Notes under the pieces: model-generated
Told to the model about the DNA's origin: nothing
The model's input: only the letters and a program-made list of their open reading frames with translations
Database searches by the model: none
Translations under genes and position numbers: made by a program
Part shown: piece after piece, positions 7,158 to 14,317 of the stretch
How positions within the stretch are numbered: the first letter of the stretch is position 1
How the letters are laid out: the number at the start of each line of letters is the position of its first letter
From: Alcanivorax sp. UBA4485
GTDB lineage: Bacteria; Pseudomonadota; Gammaproteobacteria; Pseudomonadales; Alcanivoracaceae
Assembly (NCBI GenBank): GCA_002389055.1
Contig: DGNT01000069.1
Location: 1-26,415, forward strand
Direction of reading: 5' to 3'
Length of the DNA: 26,415 bases

Positions 7158-8576
7158 CTACTCCTGGCGTGGTGTGACCACGCGGTGGGCCCCGCCGCCG
7201 GCATTCCTCAGCCAGGGCAGGGCGTTGAACACAGCCATTGCGATCAGCGCGACCACCATCACCGCGCACAAAGCGGCCAGATTGCCCGGCAGCCACCAGG
7301 CCATCAGGGCGCAGCCCAGGGCCAGCACGGCCAGCCGCACGCCGCCGGCGAACAGCGGCCAGCCCATGCGCCCGGCCCCCTGGGACGCGAAGTACAGCGC
7401 CAGGCCGACGCCCAGGAAGGCATAGGCGGGGGCGACGATGCGCAGGTAGAGCGCGCCGGTGGCGATCGCCTCCGGGTCATCGGTGAACAGGCCCAGCCAG
7501 GCTTCCGGGAACAGCGCCGCCGCCAGGCCCACGGTTTCGGTGGTGACGGCGGCCACCGCCGCGCCGGTCCAGGCAATGCGCCGGGCGCGTTGAATCTGGC
7601 CGGCGCCCAGGTTCATACCCACCATCGCCACCAGCGCGGTGCCGAAGCCGAACACAATCGGAATCTGCAGATACTCGATGCGGATGCCCAGGCCGAAACC
7701 GGCCAGCGCTTCCATGCTGGTGCGCGCCACGAAGAAGGTGGCCACCACCACGCACAGATTGGACAGCACGGTGTTCAGCGACGACCACAGGCCGACGCCG
7801 AGGATCTCGCCGAACAAGGCGCGCCGCAGAGGGTGGTGCAGGCTCAGCCGCACACCGCCGCGACCCCGGATCAGAGTCGCCGCCAGAATCACCGTGGCGA
7901 TCAGGTAATAGCTGGCCAGGGCCAGCCCGGCGCCGGTGATGCCCAGCGCCGGCAGCGGGCCATAGCCGAAGATCAGTAACGGCGAGAGCACCAGCAGCAG
8001 GGGCACGCCGCCCACCATCACCATGGCCGGCAGGCGCATATTGCCGGCGCCGCGCAGCACCGCCGACAGGCCGTTCATCAGCCACAGAAACACGACCCCG
8101 GAGAACAGGGCGTTGGAATAGGCCACCGCCGCGCCCAGCGCCGCGCCTTCGCCGCCCAGCAGGGCGTAGATTGGGGCGGCCAGGCCGATCACGATGGCCG
8201 AGCAAATGAAGCCGAACACGACGACGATGACCACCGCGTGCAGGGCCAGGGCGTCGGCCTTGTCCTGGTCGCCGGCACCCAGGGAGCGGGCCACCGCCGA
8301 GGAGATGCCGCCGCCGATGCCGCCGGCGGACATCATCATCATCAGCATCACCAACGGAAACACCAGGGCGGCACCGGCCAAGGCGTCCACGCCCAGCAGG
8401 CCGACGTAGTAACTTTCCAGGAAATTAGCCAGCGCCTGGGCCAGCATCACCACCAGGTTGGGGGCCGCCAGCGCCAGCAGGGTGGGCAGCACCGGCGCCT
8501 CCAGAATCATCCGGGTGCGCGCGTTCGGCGCGGTGCGGGGCGGGCTCAGGGTGGCGGCCTGGTTCACGGTGGTCAC
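7158..8576 (-). CDS. MATE family efflux transporter
   Basis: 472 residues, GTG start overlapping the stop of the thioesterase gene by 4 bases (GTGA). There is no good ribosome site of its own, so it is probably translationally coupled. About twelve hydrophobic segments follow a ~30-residue polar N-terminus. The first MATE half begins LALAAPNLVVMLAQALANFLESYYVG and contains the family's GGGISSAVARSLGAGD stretch. The second half has the matching internal repeat (LWSSLNTVLSN..., GTALVAMVGMNLGAGQ). MATE proteins export cationic drugs or other small molecules using H+ or Na+ gradients. Its place between a thioesterase and a thiolase is unusual and suggests export of a metabolite or acid produced by the cluster. 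That is inference. Confidence 0.92.
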   Translation of the reverse strand: MTTVNQAATLSPPRTAPNARTRMILEAPVLPTLLALAAPNLVVMLAQALANFLESYYVGLLGVDALAGAALVFPLVMLMMMMSAGGIGGGISSAVARSLGAGDQDKADALALHAVVIVVVFGFICSAIVIGLAAPIYALLGGEGAALGAAVAYSNALFSGVVFLWLMNGLSAVLRGAGNMRLPAMVMVGGVPLLLVLSPLLIFGYGPLPALGITGAGLALASYYLIATVILAATLIRGRGGVRLSLHHPLRRALFGEILGVGLWSSLNTVLSNLCVVVATFFVARTSMEALAGFGLGIRIEYLQIPIVFGFGTALVAMVGMNLGAGQIQRARRIAWTGAAVAAVTTETVGLAAALFPEAWLGLFTDDPEAIATGALYLRIVAPAYAFLGVGLALYFASQGAGRMGWPLFAGGVRLAVLALGCALMAWWLPGNLAALCAVMVVALIAMAVFNALPWLRNAGGGAHRVVTPRQE

Positions 8577-9007
8577 CGCTGCATGATCAAGAGCGTGGAG
8601 GTGGCGCTGGCGTAGAGCTTGCCGTCGCGGTCGGTGAGGCGGGCCTCGGCGAAACCGAGCCGGCGGCCCAGGGTGATCACCGTGCCTTCGGCGCGGACCG
8701 GGCCGGTGTCCTTGGTCATGCCCCGGTGGTAGGCGACCTTCAGTTCGGCGGTGGTGTAGGCCTGGTCGGCGTCCAGGCTGGCATGCACCGCACAGCCGCA
8801 GGCGGAATCCAGCAGCGCGGCGGCGTAGCCGCCATGCACCGAGCCGATCGGGTTATAGACTTTCTCCGAGGGCGTGCCTTCGAACACCGCGCGGCCTTTT
8901 TCCACTTCCACTAATGTGAAATCCAGGGTGTCGCCGATGGCCGGGTTACGTTTTTCCCGCATCAGCTTTTGCAGGGTTTCCAGGCCGTTCAGTGCGGCGT
9001 CGCTCAT
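8573..9007 (-). CDS. PaaI-type hotdog acyl-CoA thioesterase
   Basis: 144 residues from ATG 9007 (TGGAG six bases upstream); the longer upstream frame is Arg/Gly-rich non-coding extension overlapping tetR. The single hotdog domain carries the signature NPIGSVHGGYAAALLDSACG (residues 52-71) with the HGG motif and Asp67, followed by TTAELKVAYHRGM and GRRLGFAEARLTD strands. This is the pattern of phenylacetic-acid PaaI/YbgC-like thioesterases that hydrolyse aryl- or acyl-CoA. It lies 35 bases after the tetR stop and overlaps the MATE gene, so tetR, thioesterase, MATE and thiolase form one transcription unit. Confidence 0.9.
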   Translation of the reverse strand: MSDAALNGLETLQKLMREKRNPAIGDTLDFTLVEVEKGRAVFEGTPSEKVYNPIGSVHGGYAAALLDSACGCAVHASLDADQAYTTAELKVAYHRGMTKDTGPVRAEGTVITLGRRLGFAEARLTDRDGKLYASATSTLLIMQR

Positions 9008-9042
9008 GGTGTGCTCCAGTGTTCGAGTTAAAAAATCCGGGG

Positions 9043-9615
9043 TTAGTGCGTGCCGGGCAGCTGGGCGGCCACGGCGTCGAGAAATTCTTCGGAAAGCGCC
9101 GCGTCGTCCACCGCCCGGGACAACACCAGCGCGCCCACCATGGCGGCGCAAGCGGCCACCGCCTTCTGCCGGCGGGCGGCTTTGGCGCGGGTGGGGATGG
9201 CGTTGCCCAGCAGGTCGATAAAGCGCTTCACGCTGCCGGTGAAGGCGGCGCGCACCGGCGGGCTTTGCCGCGCGGCATCGCCGGCCAGGGCGGCCAGCAC
9301 GCAGCCGTCGCCGGGGGCGTCGCGGTGACGCTTGGACAGGTAGCGGTGTGCCAGGGCGTCCATGGAGGGGCCGTCGGTGTCGTTGACCAGCCGTCGCCAG
9401 CGTCGTCCGGTCACGCCGATGGCGTATTCGCAGGCTTCCGCCATCAGCTGTTCCTTGGAGTCGAAATGGCCGTAGAAGCCGCCATGGGTGAGGCCGGCGT
9501 TCTTCATCAATTCGGCCACGCCAATGCCGTCGAAGCCCCGTTCGCGAAACAACCGGGCGGCCTGGTGGACGATCTGTTCGCGGTTGGCTGCAGCCTGTTC
9601 CTTGCTGACTCTCAT
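9043..9615 (-). CDS. TetR/AcrR family transcriptional regulator
   Basis: 190 residues from ATG 9615 (GAGG seven bases upstream). The in-frame ATG at 9663 is rejected because it falls in the likely -10 region. The N-terminal ~55 residues are a classic TetR helix-turn-helix: EQIVHQAARLFRERGFDGIGVAELMKNAGLTHGGFYGHFDSKEQL. The C-terminal part is a helical ligand-binding domain ending LSEEFLDAVAAQLPG. Two copies of a 12-base motif overlap its own promoter, suggesting autorepression and control of the thioesterase-MATE-thiolase genes behind it, and possibly of the divergent doxX gene. The ligand is unknown; acyl-CoA or an exported compound would suit the neighbours. Confidence 0.93.
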   Translation of the reverse strand: MRVSKEQAAANREQIVHQAARLFRERGFDGIGVAELMKNAGLTHGGFYGHFDSKEQLMAEACEYAIGVTGRRWRRLVNDTDGPSMDALAHRYLSKRHRDAPGDGCVLAALAGDAARQSPPVRAAFTGSVKRFIDLLGNAIPTRAKAARRQKAVAACAAMVGALVLSRAVDDAALSEEFLDAVAAQLPGTH

Positions 9616-9649
9616 GGTCGGACCTCGTGCGCTTGTCGGTCGCTTTTGG

Positions 9650-9682
9650 ATGATGATGGTCATTTATATAATGATGATGGTC
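9650..9682. promoter_or_regulatory. direct repeat of ATGATGATGGTC, candidate TetR operator
   Basis: ATGATGATGGTC occurs at 9650-9661 and again at 9671-9682. The start-to-start distance is 21 bases, two helical turns. Each copy contributes an ATGA...TCAT dyad (ATGATGGTCAT at 9653-9663; ATGA-N6-TCAT at 9674-9687). The sites overlap the predicted tetR promoter, as expected for an autorepressing TetR protein. Confidence 0.55.
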
Positions 9683-9692
9683 GTCATGTAAA
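9663..9692 (-). promoter_or_regulatory. predicted sigma70 promoter of the tetR cluster
   Basis: On the minus strand TTTACA (9692-9687) is followed by TATATA at 16 bases or TATAAA at 18 bases (within 9670-9663). The region is the only AT-rich patch upstream of tetR and lies about 50 bases before its start codon. The operator-like repeats fill the spacer. Confidence 0.5.
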
Positions 9693-9837
9693 TAGTCTTT
9701 GCGAAAGAAAATGCTTTGGCGGGCGGAAAGCGGACTGTGGATGAATAGCGAAAGTGCGGGCCGTCTGCTTTTCTTTTAGGCGGCAAAACCGTTCAATAGG
9801 CTGCAATAACAGTTACTTCTAAACGAGAGGAGGGAAT

Positions 9838-10221
9838 ATGCAAAACGCTGATTTGGGCAAACTGATTCTGCGCCTGACCCTGGGGCTGCTGTTGTTGTTG
9901 CACGGCATTGCCAAGCTGGAAAGCGGCGTGGGCTGGATCTCCGGTTCTCTGCAAGGCTATGGGCTGCCGGGCTTTCTGGCTTATGGGGTGTTTATCGGTG
10001 AAGTGATCGCCCCGGTGATGATCATCATCGGTTACTACACCCGGATCGGCGCGGTATTGATCGTGGGTAATATGCTGGTGGCGCTGTTGATGGCGCACAT
10101 GAACGAATTGTTCGCGCTCAGCAAAACCGGTGGCTGGGCCATCGAGTTGCAGGCGTTCTACCTGTTCAACGCGGTGGCGCTGTTCTTCCTCGGCTCCGGC
10201 AAATACGCCATGAAGAACTAA
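9838..10221 (+). CDS. DoxX family membrane protein
   Basis: 127 residues with a near-perfect ribosome site (GAGGAGG, 5 bases before ATG). It has four hydrophobic segments (~6-23, ~45-66, ~69-88, ~102-121) and the DoxX pattern: LILRLTLGLLLLLHGIAKL at the start, GxxEVIAPVMIIIGYYTRIGA in the middle and a C-terminal LQAFYLFNAVALFFLGSGKYA. DoxX proteins are small inner-membrane proteins linked to oxidoreduction and thiol stress in some species; no reaction can be assigned. It is divergent from tetR with 222 bases between and could share its control. It stands alone and is followed by a REP-like hairpin cluster that probably ends transcription. Confidence 0.88.
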   Translation: MQNADLGKLILRLTLGLLLLLHGIAKLESGVGWISGSLQGYGLPGFLAYGVFIGEVIAPVMIIIGYYTRIGAVLIVGNMLVALLMAHMNELFALSKTGGWAIELQAFYLFNAVALFFLGSGKYAMKN

Positions 10222-10230
10222 GAGAAAAAA

Positions 10231-10320
10231 CTGTGGGAGCGGGCCTCGCCCGCGAAAGGCAAGCAAAGCTTGCCGGCGGGATGCCAGAGACGTATGGAAT
10301 CCCGCCGGCCGGCGTAGCCG
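10231..10320. repeat. REP-like element, inverted pair (BIME-like)
   Basis: Bases 10231-10291 form one 61-base unit with hairpins GCGGGC-CTC-GCCCGC and GCAAGC-AAA-GCTTGC. It matches, inverted, the element at 12521-12581. A second, partial unit in opposite orientation follows, so that GCCGGCGGGAT (10272-10282) and ATCCCGCCGGC (10299-10309) make a perfect 11-base inverted repeat. It lies between the convergent doxX and TM2 genes, so it may act as a bidirectional transcription end or mRNA stabiliser. Confidence 0.75.
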
Positions 10321-10321
10321 C

Positions 10322-10723
10322 TTAAAGCGACCCGTGCATCATATTCTTGCTGCTGATCTGCCCGTTCAGGGTCCAGTAGTCATAGAGAATCCCCAGCCCG
10401 AACAAACCCAGCGTCAGCAGGTAGATGATCCCCGTGATCCATTTCCCCATGTAGAACCGGTGCAGGCCGAAGATGCCCAGAAAGGTGAGCAGAATCCAGG
10501 TGATGTTGTAGTCCGTGGGGCCGGAGCGGTAGCGAATGTCCGCGGATTCATCCATGCCGGGAATCAGAAACAGGTCGATGATCCAGCCGATAAAAAACAG
10601 ACCCAGGGTGAAGAACCAGATGGTGCCGGTGATCTGGCGTCCGTAGTAGAAACGGTGGGCGCCCATGAAGCCGAAGATCCAGAGCAAATAACCAATGACC
10701 TTGCTGTGCGTATCCTGATACAT
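10322..10723 (-). CDS. protein with two tandem TM2 domains
   Basis: 133 residues; GGAGAGG precedes the ATG by 6 bases. It holds two copies of the TM2 unit. The first (~9-58) reads GYLLWIFGFMGAHRFYYGRQITGTIWFFTLGLFFIGWIIDLFLIPG. The second (~75-120) reads WILLTFLGIFGLHRFYMGKWITGIIYLLTLGLFGLGILYDYWTLN. Each has the family hallmark G-x-HRFY-x-G-x-x-x-TG, two membrane segments and an Asp near the second. TM2 proteins are small membrane proteins of unknown role. The gene is the last before the REP cluster, 36 bases downstream of the purT stop, so it may be read from the purT promoter. Confidence 0.88.
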   Translation of the reverse strand: MYQDTHSKVIGYLLWIFGFMGAHRFYYGRQITGTIWFFTLGLFFIGWIIDLFLIPGMDESADIRYRSGPTDYNITWILLTFLGIFGLHRFYMGKWITGIIYLLTLGLFGLGILYDYWTLNGQISSKNMMHGSL

Positions 10724-10759
10724 GAAAGACCTCTCCGTTGAATTGAAAACGCCGGGCCG

Positions 10760-11941
10760 TTAAAGCTCGACCTTGATGGCGGCAATCACTTTGTTCGCTT
10801 TGACGCGGGCGCGTTCAACGCTGTCGGCGCGGGCCACGGCGACGCCCAGGCGGCGGCTGCCGCTCACCTCGGGTTTACCGAACAGGCGCAGATCCGTGTC
10901 CGGTTGCGCCAGGGCTTCGTCCAGGTTGCCGAAGCGCATGTCGGTGGACTCGCCTTTCACCAGCAACACCGAGGACGCCGACGGGCCCCGTTGTTCGATC
11001 AGCGGCACCGGCAGGCCGAGAATGGCGCGGGCATGCAGCGCGAATTCCGACAGGTCCTGGGACATCAGCGTGACCAGGCCGGTGTCGTGGGGGCGCGGTG
11101 ACACTTCACTGAACCACACCTGGTCGCCTTTGACGAAAAACTCCACGCCGAACAGGCCGCGCCCGCCCAGGGCATCGGTGACCGCGCGGGCCTGGCGTTC
11201 CGCCTCCACCAGGGCGGCGTCGTTCATCGGTTGCGGTTGCCAGGACTCGCGGTAATCGCCGTCCTCCTGGCGGTGGCCGATGGGCGCGCAAAACGAGGTG
11301 CCGTCCCGGTGGCGCACGGTCAGCAGGGTGATTTCATATTCGAAATCCACGAACCCTTCCACGATCACCCGGCCCTGGCCGGCGCGGCCGCCGGATTGCG
11401 CGTAATCCCAGGCGGCGTCGATGTCCTGGTCCTGTTTCACCAGGCTCTGGCCCTTGCCAGAGGACGACATCACCGGTTTGACCACACAGGGCAGGCCGAC
11501 GTCGCGCACCGCCGCCAGGTATTCCTCCCGGGTGCCGGCGAAACGGTACGGGGACGTGTTCAGCCCCAGCTCTTCCGCCGCCAGCCGGCGGATGCCTTCC
11601 CGGTTCATGGTCAGGCGGGCGGCGCGGGCGGTGGGCACCACCGTGATGCCTTCCTGCTCCAGCTTGAGCAGCTCGTCGGTGGCGATGGCCTCGATTTCCG
11701 GCACGATAAAGTGCGGCCGTTCCTGTTCCACCACGCGGCGTACGGCGGCACCGTCGAGCATGTCGATCACATGGCTGCGGTGGGCCACCTGCATGGCCGG
11801 CGCGTTGGCGTAGCGGTCCACGGCGATCACTTCACAGCCCAGCCGCATCAGTTCGATGCTGACTTCCTTGCCCAGTTCGCCGGAGCCCAGCAGCAGCACG
11901 CGGGTGGCGCCGGGCGCATTGGGGGTGCCCAGAGTGGTCAT
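10760..11941 (-). CDS. purT: formate-dependent phosphoribosylglycinamide formyltransferase
   Basis: 393 residues, almost the same as the 392 of E. coli PurT. The start at 11941 (AAGGAG, 8 bases upstream) gives MTTLGTPNAPGATRVLLLGSGELGKEV, which lines up with the E. coli N-terminus; ATG 11962 is a less likely alternative. The ATP-grasp elements are present: the N-terminal GSGELGKE loop (19-26), IVPEIEAIAT, VVKPVMSSSGKGQ for ATP binding, EFFVKGDQVWFSEVSPRPHDTG for metal binding, and the C-terminal RLFGKPEVSGSRRLGVAVA. It makes formyl-GAR from GAR, formate and ATP in step 3 of purine synthesis, with no need for formyl-tetrahydrofolate. It is divergent from tadA with 120 bases between; I see no PurR-type box there. 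Confidence 0.96.
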   Translation of the reverse strand: MTTLGTPNAPGATRVLLLGSGELGKEVSIELMRLGCEVIAVDRYANAPAMQVAHRSHVIDMLDGAAVRRVVEQERPHFIVPEIEAIATDELLKLEQEGITVVPTARAARLTMNREGIRRLAAEELGLNTSPYRFAGTREEYLAAVRDVGLPCVVKPVMSSSGKGQSLVKQDQDIDAAWDYAQSGGRAGQGRVIVEGFVDFEYEITLLTVRHRDGTSFCAPIGHRQEDGDYRESWQPQPMNDAALVEAERQARAVTDALGGRGLFGVEFFVKGDQVWFSEVSPRPHDTGLVTLMSQDLSEFALHARAILGLPVPLIEQRGPSASSVLLVKGESTDMRFGNLDEALAQPDTDLRLFGKPEVSGSRRLGVAVARADSVERARVKANKVIAAIKVEL

Positions 11942-12061
11942 GGTGGCGGCTCCTTTTTGCATAGGGTTACGTCGCCCGGAGGCGCGTCGAGGGCTGATTG
12001 TAGCTGAAAGCGACGACCTGGGACCGTACCATGTCGGTAAGCTGAAACGGAGAAGCCCGCG

Positions 12062-12514
12062 ATGGCGCAAGACGATGAATTGTGGATGGCCCGGGCGCTG
12101 GCGTTGGCGGAAAGCGCCGCCGGGGAAGGGGAAGTGCCGGTGGGCGCGGTGGTGGTGCGCGACGGCGCGGTGATCGGCGAGGGCTGGAACCGGCCGATCA
12201 TCGCCCACGACCCCACTGGTCACGCGGAAGTGAACGCCCTGCGTGACGCTGCCGCCCGGGCGGGCAATTACCGGCTCTCCGGCGCCACCCTCTACGTCAC
12301 CATCGAACCCTGCACCATGTGCTTCGGCGCGCTGATGCACGCCCGCATCGCGCGGCTGGTGTACGGCGCCCGGGAGCCCCGGGCGGGGGTCTGCGAGAGT
12401 CAGTTGGGGTTGCCTGAGCGGGGCTTTTATAACCACCGCATCGAAGTCACCGGCGGCGTTTGTGCCGAAGAGGCCGCCGTCATGCTGCGCGACTTTTTTC
12501 GGCAGCGCCGTTAA
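12062..12514 (+). CDS. tadA: tRNA-specific adenosine-34 deaminase
   Basis: 150 residues with GGAGAAG six bases before the ATG. The cytidine/deoxycytidylate deaminase fold shows the zinc and catalytic residues: HAEVNAL (His54, Glu56) and PCTMCFGAL (Cys84, Cys87). The VPVGAVVVRDG start and the late RGFYNHRIEVTGGV region are typical of TadA. It converts A34 to inosine in tRNA-Arg(ACG), needed for decoding CGN codons. It is convergent with mltF, with a REP-like element between them. The tadA-mltF-purL neighbourhood is seen in other gammaproteobacteria, supporting the assignment. Confidence 0.95.
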   Translation: MAQDDELWMARALALAESAAGEGEVPVGAVVVRDGAVIGEGWNRPIIAHDPTGHAEVNALRDAAARAGNYRLSGATLYVTIEPCTMCFGALMHARIARLVYGAREPRAGVCESQLGLPERGFYNHRIEVTGGVCAEEAAVMLRDFFRQRR

Positions 12515-12520
12515 TTATAG

Positions 12521-12581
12521 GTCTCTGGGATCCTGCCGGCCGGCTTTGCCGGCCTTTCGCGAGCGGGGCTCGCTCCCACAG
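12521..12581. repeat. REP-like 61-base element, inverted relative to 10231-10291
   Basis: It matches the reverse complement of 10231-10291 over exactly 61 bases with nine differences. Eight of the nine bear on structure: the first hairpin is GCCGGC-TTT-GCCGGC instead of GCAAGC-TTT-GCTTGC, and the second GCGAGC-GGG-GCTCGC instead of GCGGGC-GAG-GCCCGC, so changes in one arm are matched in the other. It starts 7 bases after the tadA stop, between convergent tadA and mltF, and may end transcription from both sides. Confidence 0.8.
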
Positions 12582-12602
12582 CCCGCTCCTACAAGGGCGG
12601 GA

Positions 12603-14027
12603 TTAGTCGGCGAGAGCGACCATGTTGGCGCGGTGGCGGTCGGAGTTGTTGGCCCACACCAGCAGGTCGTAGTAGCGGCGGATATGACGCACGTACACCG
12701 CCGCCTGGCCGCCGGGGGCGGCGCCGTAGCGCAGCTGGTTCACGTAGGCCGGGTCGTCGAGCAGGGTGAGGCGGGTTTTCACGTCCTGCCACAGGTCCGG
12801 GTCGTCGCCCTGGCGCTCGGTGAGCACGCGGGCGTCTTCCAGGTGGCCCATGCCCATATTGTAGGCGGCCAGCGCCATCCAGGTGCGGTCCGGCTCCTGG
12901 ATGCGGTCCGGCACCCGGTCGTGCAGCTTGCGCAGGTAGGCGGCGCCGGCGCGGATGCTCTGGGCCGGGTCGGTGCGGTCGGAGACGCCCATTTCCCGGG
13001 CGGTGCGGTTGGTCAGCATCATCAGGCCTTCGACCCCGGTGGGGGAGATCGCCTGGGCATCCCACAGGGATTCCTGATAGGCCATTGCCGCCAGCAGGCG
13101 CCAGTCGAAGCCGGCGTCCACGGACGCTTCCTGGAACTGGGCGGTGTAGCTGGGCAGGCGGTCGTCCATATGACGGATAAAGCTGCGCGCCGCGTACAGG
13201 TTGAACTGATCCACATGGCCGTAGAAACGCTCCGCCAGCCGCTCGGTGGTGCCGTCCGCCTTGGCCTGGGTCAGGAAGCGTTGCGCCGCCAGATAGAGGC
13301 TGCGGTCCGCGTTGCCTCGGAACGCCCAGGCCAGACCCTGATCCACGCTCAGGGTGAAGCCGGACGCCAGGTCCGGGAACAGGGAACGGTGAATCGCGTA
13401 GGCGTTGGAGTTGATCAGGGCGTAGTCGCCGTCGCCTTGCTCGACCAGGGCCAGTAATTGTTCGGCGGTGGCGTTCTCCACCTGCTCGAAGCTCAGTTCC
13501 GGATGGTCCAGCTGCGCCGCCACCAGCATGTCCGCGTGGCGGCTGCCGGCGCGCACCAGCACCTCTTTGCCGATCAGGTCGGTGACGTCGGTGGGGCGCT
13601 GGTCACCCAGGCGGTACATCACCAGGGTGTCCACGTTCTGGTAAGGGGTGCTGTAGCGCAGCGCCTGGTCGCCGTCGTTGCCGGCCAGCAGGGCGGACGC
13701 GGCCAGGTCGGCCTTGCCACGGCGTACCGCGTATTTAAGGTCGGAGGTGCTGTCCACCTCCAGCAGGCGCAGTTCCACGCCCAGGCGTTCGGCGAAGCCG
13801 CGCGCCAGTTCGTATTCCATGCCGGTGAGGCCATTGGGATCACGGTAGACGGTGGTCAGGGAGGGGCGCGTGGCCACCACCAGCTCACCGCGCGCCTGGA
13901 CGCGTTCCAGGGCGGTGGGGGTGGGGCGCATGGCCACCATCAGGCCGACCGCGCCAAGCAGCGCGAGCGGTGCAATAAGGTGCCGGCCGGGGCGGATCAT
14001 GCCGCGAAGCCGTTGTAGCACTGTCAT
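12603..14027 (-). CDS. mltF: membrane-bound lytic murein transglycosylase F
   Basis: 474 residues from ATG 14027; the ribosome site is modest and ATG 14000 is a fallback. An N-terminal hydrophobic segment (~17-33) exports or anchors it. Residues ~40-270 form an SBP-bac-3-like solute-binding domain (ARGELVVATR, GMEYELARGFAERLGVEL, KADLAASALL). The C-terminal SLT domain carries catalytic Glu319 in LLAAMAYQESLWDAQAISPTGVEGLMMLT, followed by AYNMGMGHLEDARVLT and YVRHIRRYYDLL. It cleaves peptidoglycan with formation of 1,6-anhydro-muramyl products. The divergent pairing with purL is a conserved gammaproteobacterial arrangement. It is somewhat shorter than E. coli MltF. Confidence 0.95.
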   Translation of the reverse strand: MTVLQRLRGMIRPGRHLIAPLALLGAVGLMVAMRPTPTALERVQARGELVVATRPSLTTVYRDPNGLTGMEYELARGFAERLGVELRLLEVDSTSDLKYAVRRGKADLAASALLAGNDGDQALRYSTPYQNVDTLVMYRLGDQRPTDVTDLIGKEVLVRAGSRHADMLVAAQLDHPELSFEQVENATAEQLLALVEQGDGDYALINSNAYAIHRSLFPDLASGFTLSVDQGLAWAFRGNADRSLYLAAQRFLTQAKADGTTERLAERFYGHVDQFNLYAARSFIRHMDDRLPSYTAQFQEASVDAGFDWRLLAAMAYQESLWDAQAISPTGVEGLMMLTNRTAREMGVSDRTDPAQSIRAGAAYLRKLHDRVPDRIQEPDRTWMALAAYNMGMGHLEDARVLTERQGDDPDLWQDVKTRLTLLDDPAYVNQLRYGAAPGGQAAVYVRHIRRYYDLLVWANNSDRHRANMVALAD

Positions 14028-14127
14028 ATCCGTTGATACCTCTGCTGGGTGTGCTCCAGACAGGTCGGTACGGCCCGTGCCGTCCATCGCCGGACCCGGA
14101 AATCGGGGCGCTCGCCCCCGGGTCGGC

Positions 14128-14143
14128 TGTGACCTACATCACG
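14128..14143. promoter_or_regulatory. CRP/Vfr-like site between mltF and purL
   Basis: TGTGACCTACATCACG contains the GTGA-N6-TCAC dyad and differs from the CRP consensus halves (TGTGA, TCACA) at one base. It lies in the 290-base divergent region, about 100 bases before mltF and 175 before purL. The same region has a GGGGC-GCTC-GCCCC hairpin (14105-14118) and an AT-rich patch (14173-14222) likely to hold a promoter, though I could not fix -35/-10 boxes confidently. Confidence 0.4.
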
Positions 14144-14317
14144 TGTGCGCGGCGAATCTACCATCGGAACTGGTCAAAAATCCATCATTTTTGTCCAACA
14201 ATCATATTTGCTTGCATCTTTTCGGCCCCCGCGGTGCGCGCATAGGAATTCGGCCGGCCATCCCTTATCATTGCGATCCTTATTTCTCCCCCTGCACGTA
14301 AAGGAAAAGCCGACCCC

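Noticed and set aside
5912..7177. Long plus-strand frame across the thiolase gene
   Set aside because: Composition and lack of motifs show it is the complement of the thiolase; no ribosome site.
9616..9663. Upstream ATG extension of the TetR gene
   Set aside because: The codon lies inside the predicted -10 region and operator repeats, and the added residues are not family-like.
9705..9779. AAAGAAAA and TTTTCTTT inverted arms between tetR and doxX
   Set aside because: Simple low-complexity arms far apart; no good evidence of a stem or regulatory role.
11942..12436. N-terminal extension of purT to 12436
   Set aside because: It runs antisense through tadA; the conserved PurT start with AAGGAG is at 11941.
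14028..14317. PurR-type box before purL
   Set aside because: I found no sequence close to the ACGCAAACG-type PurR palindrome in the gap.
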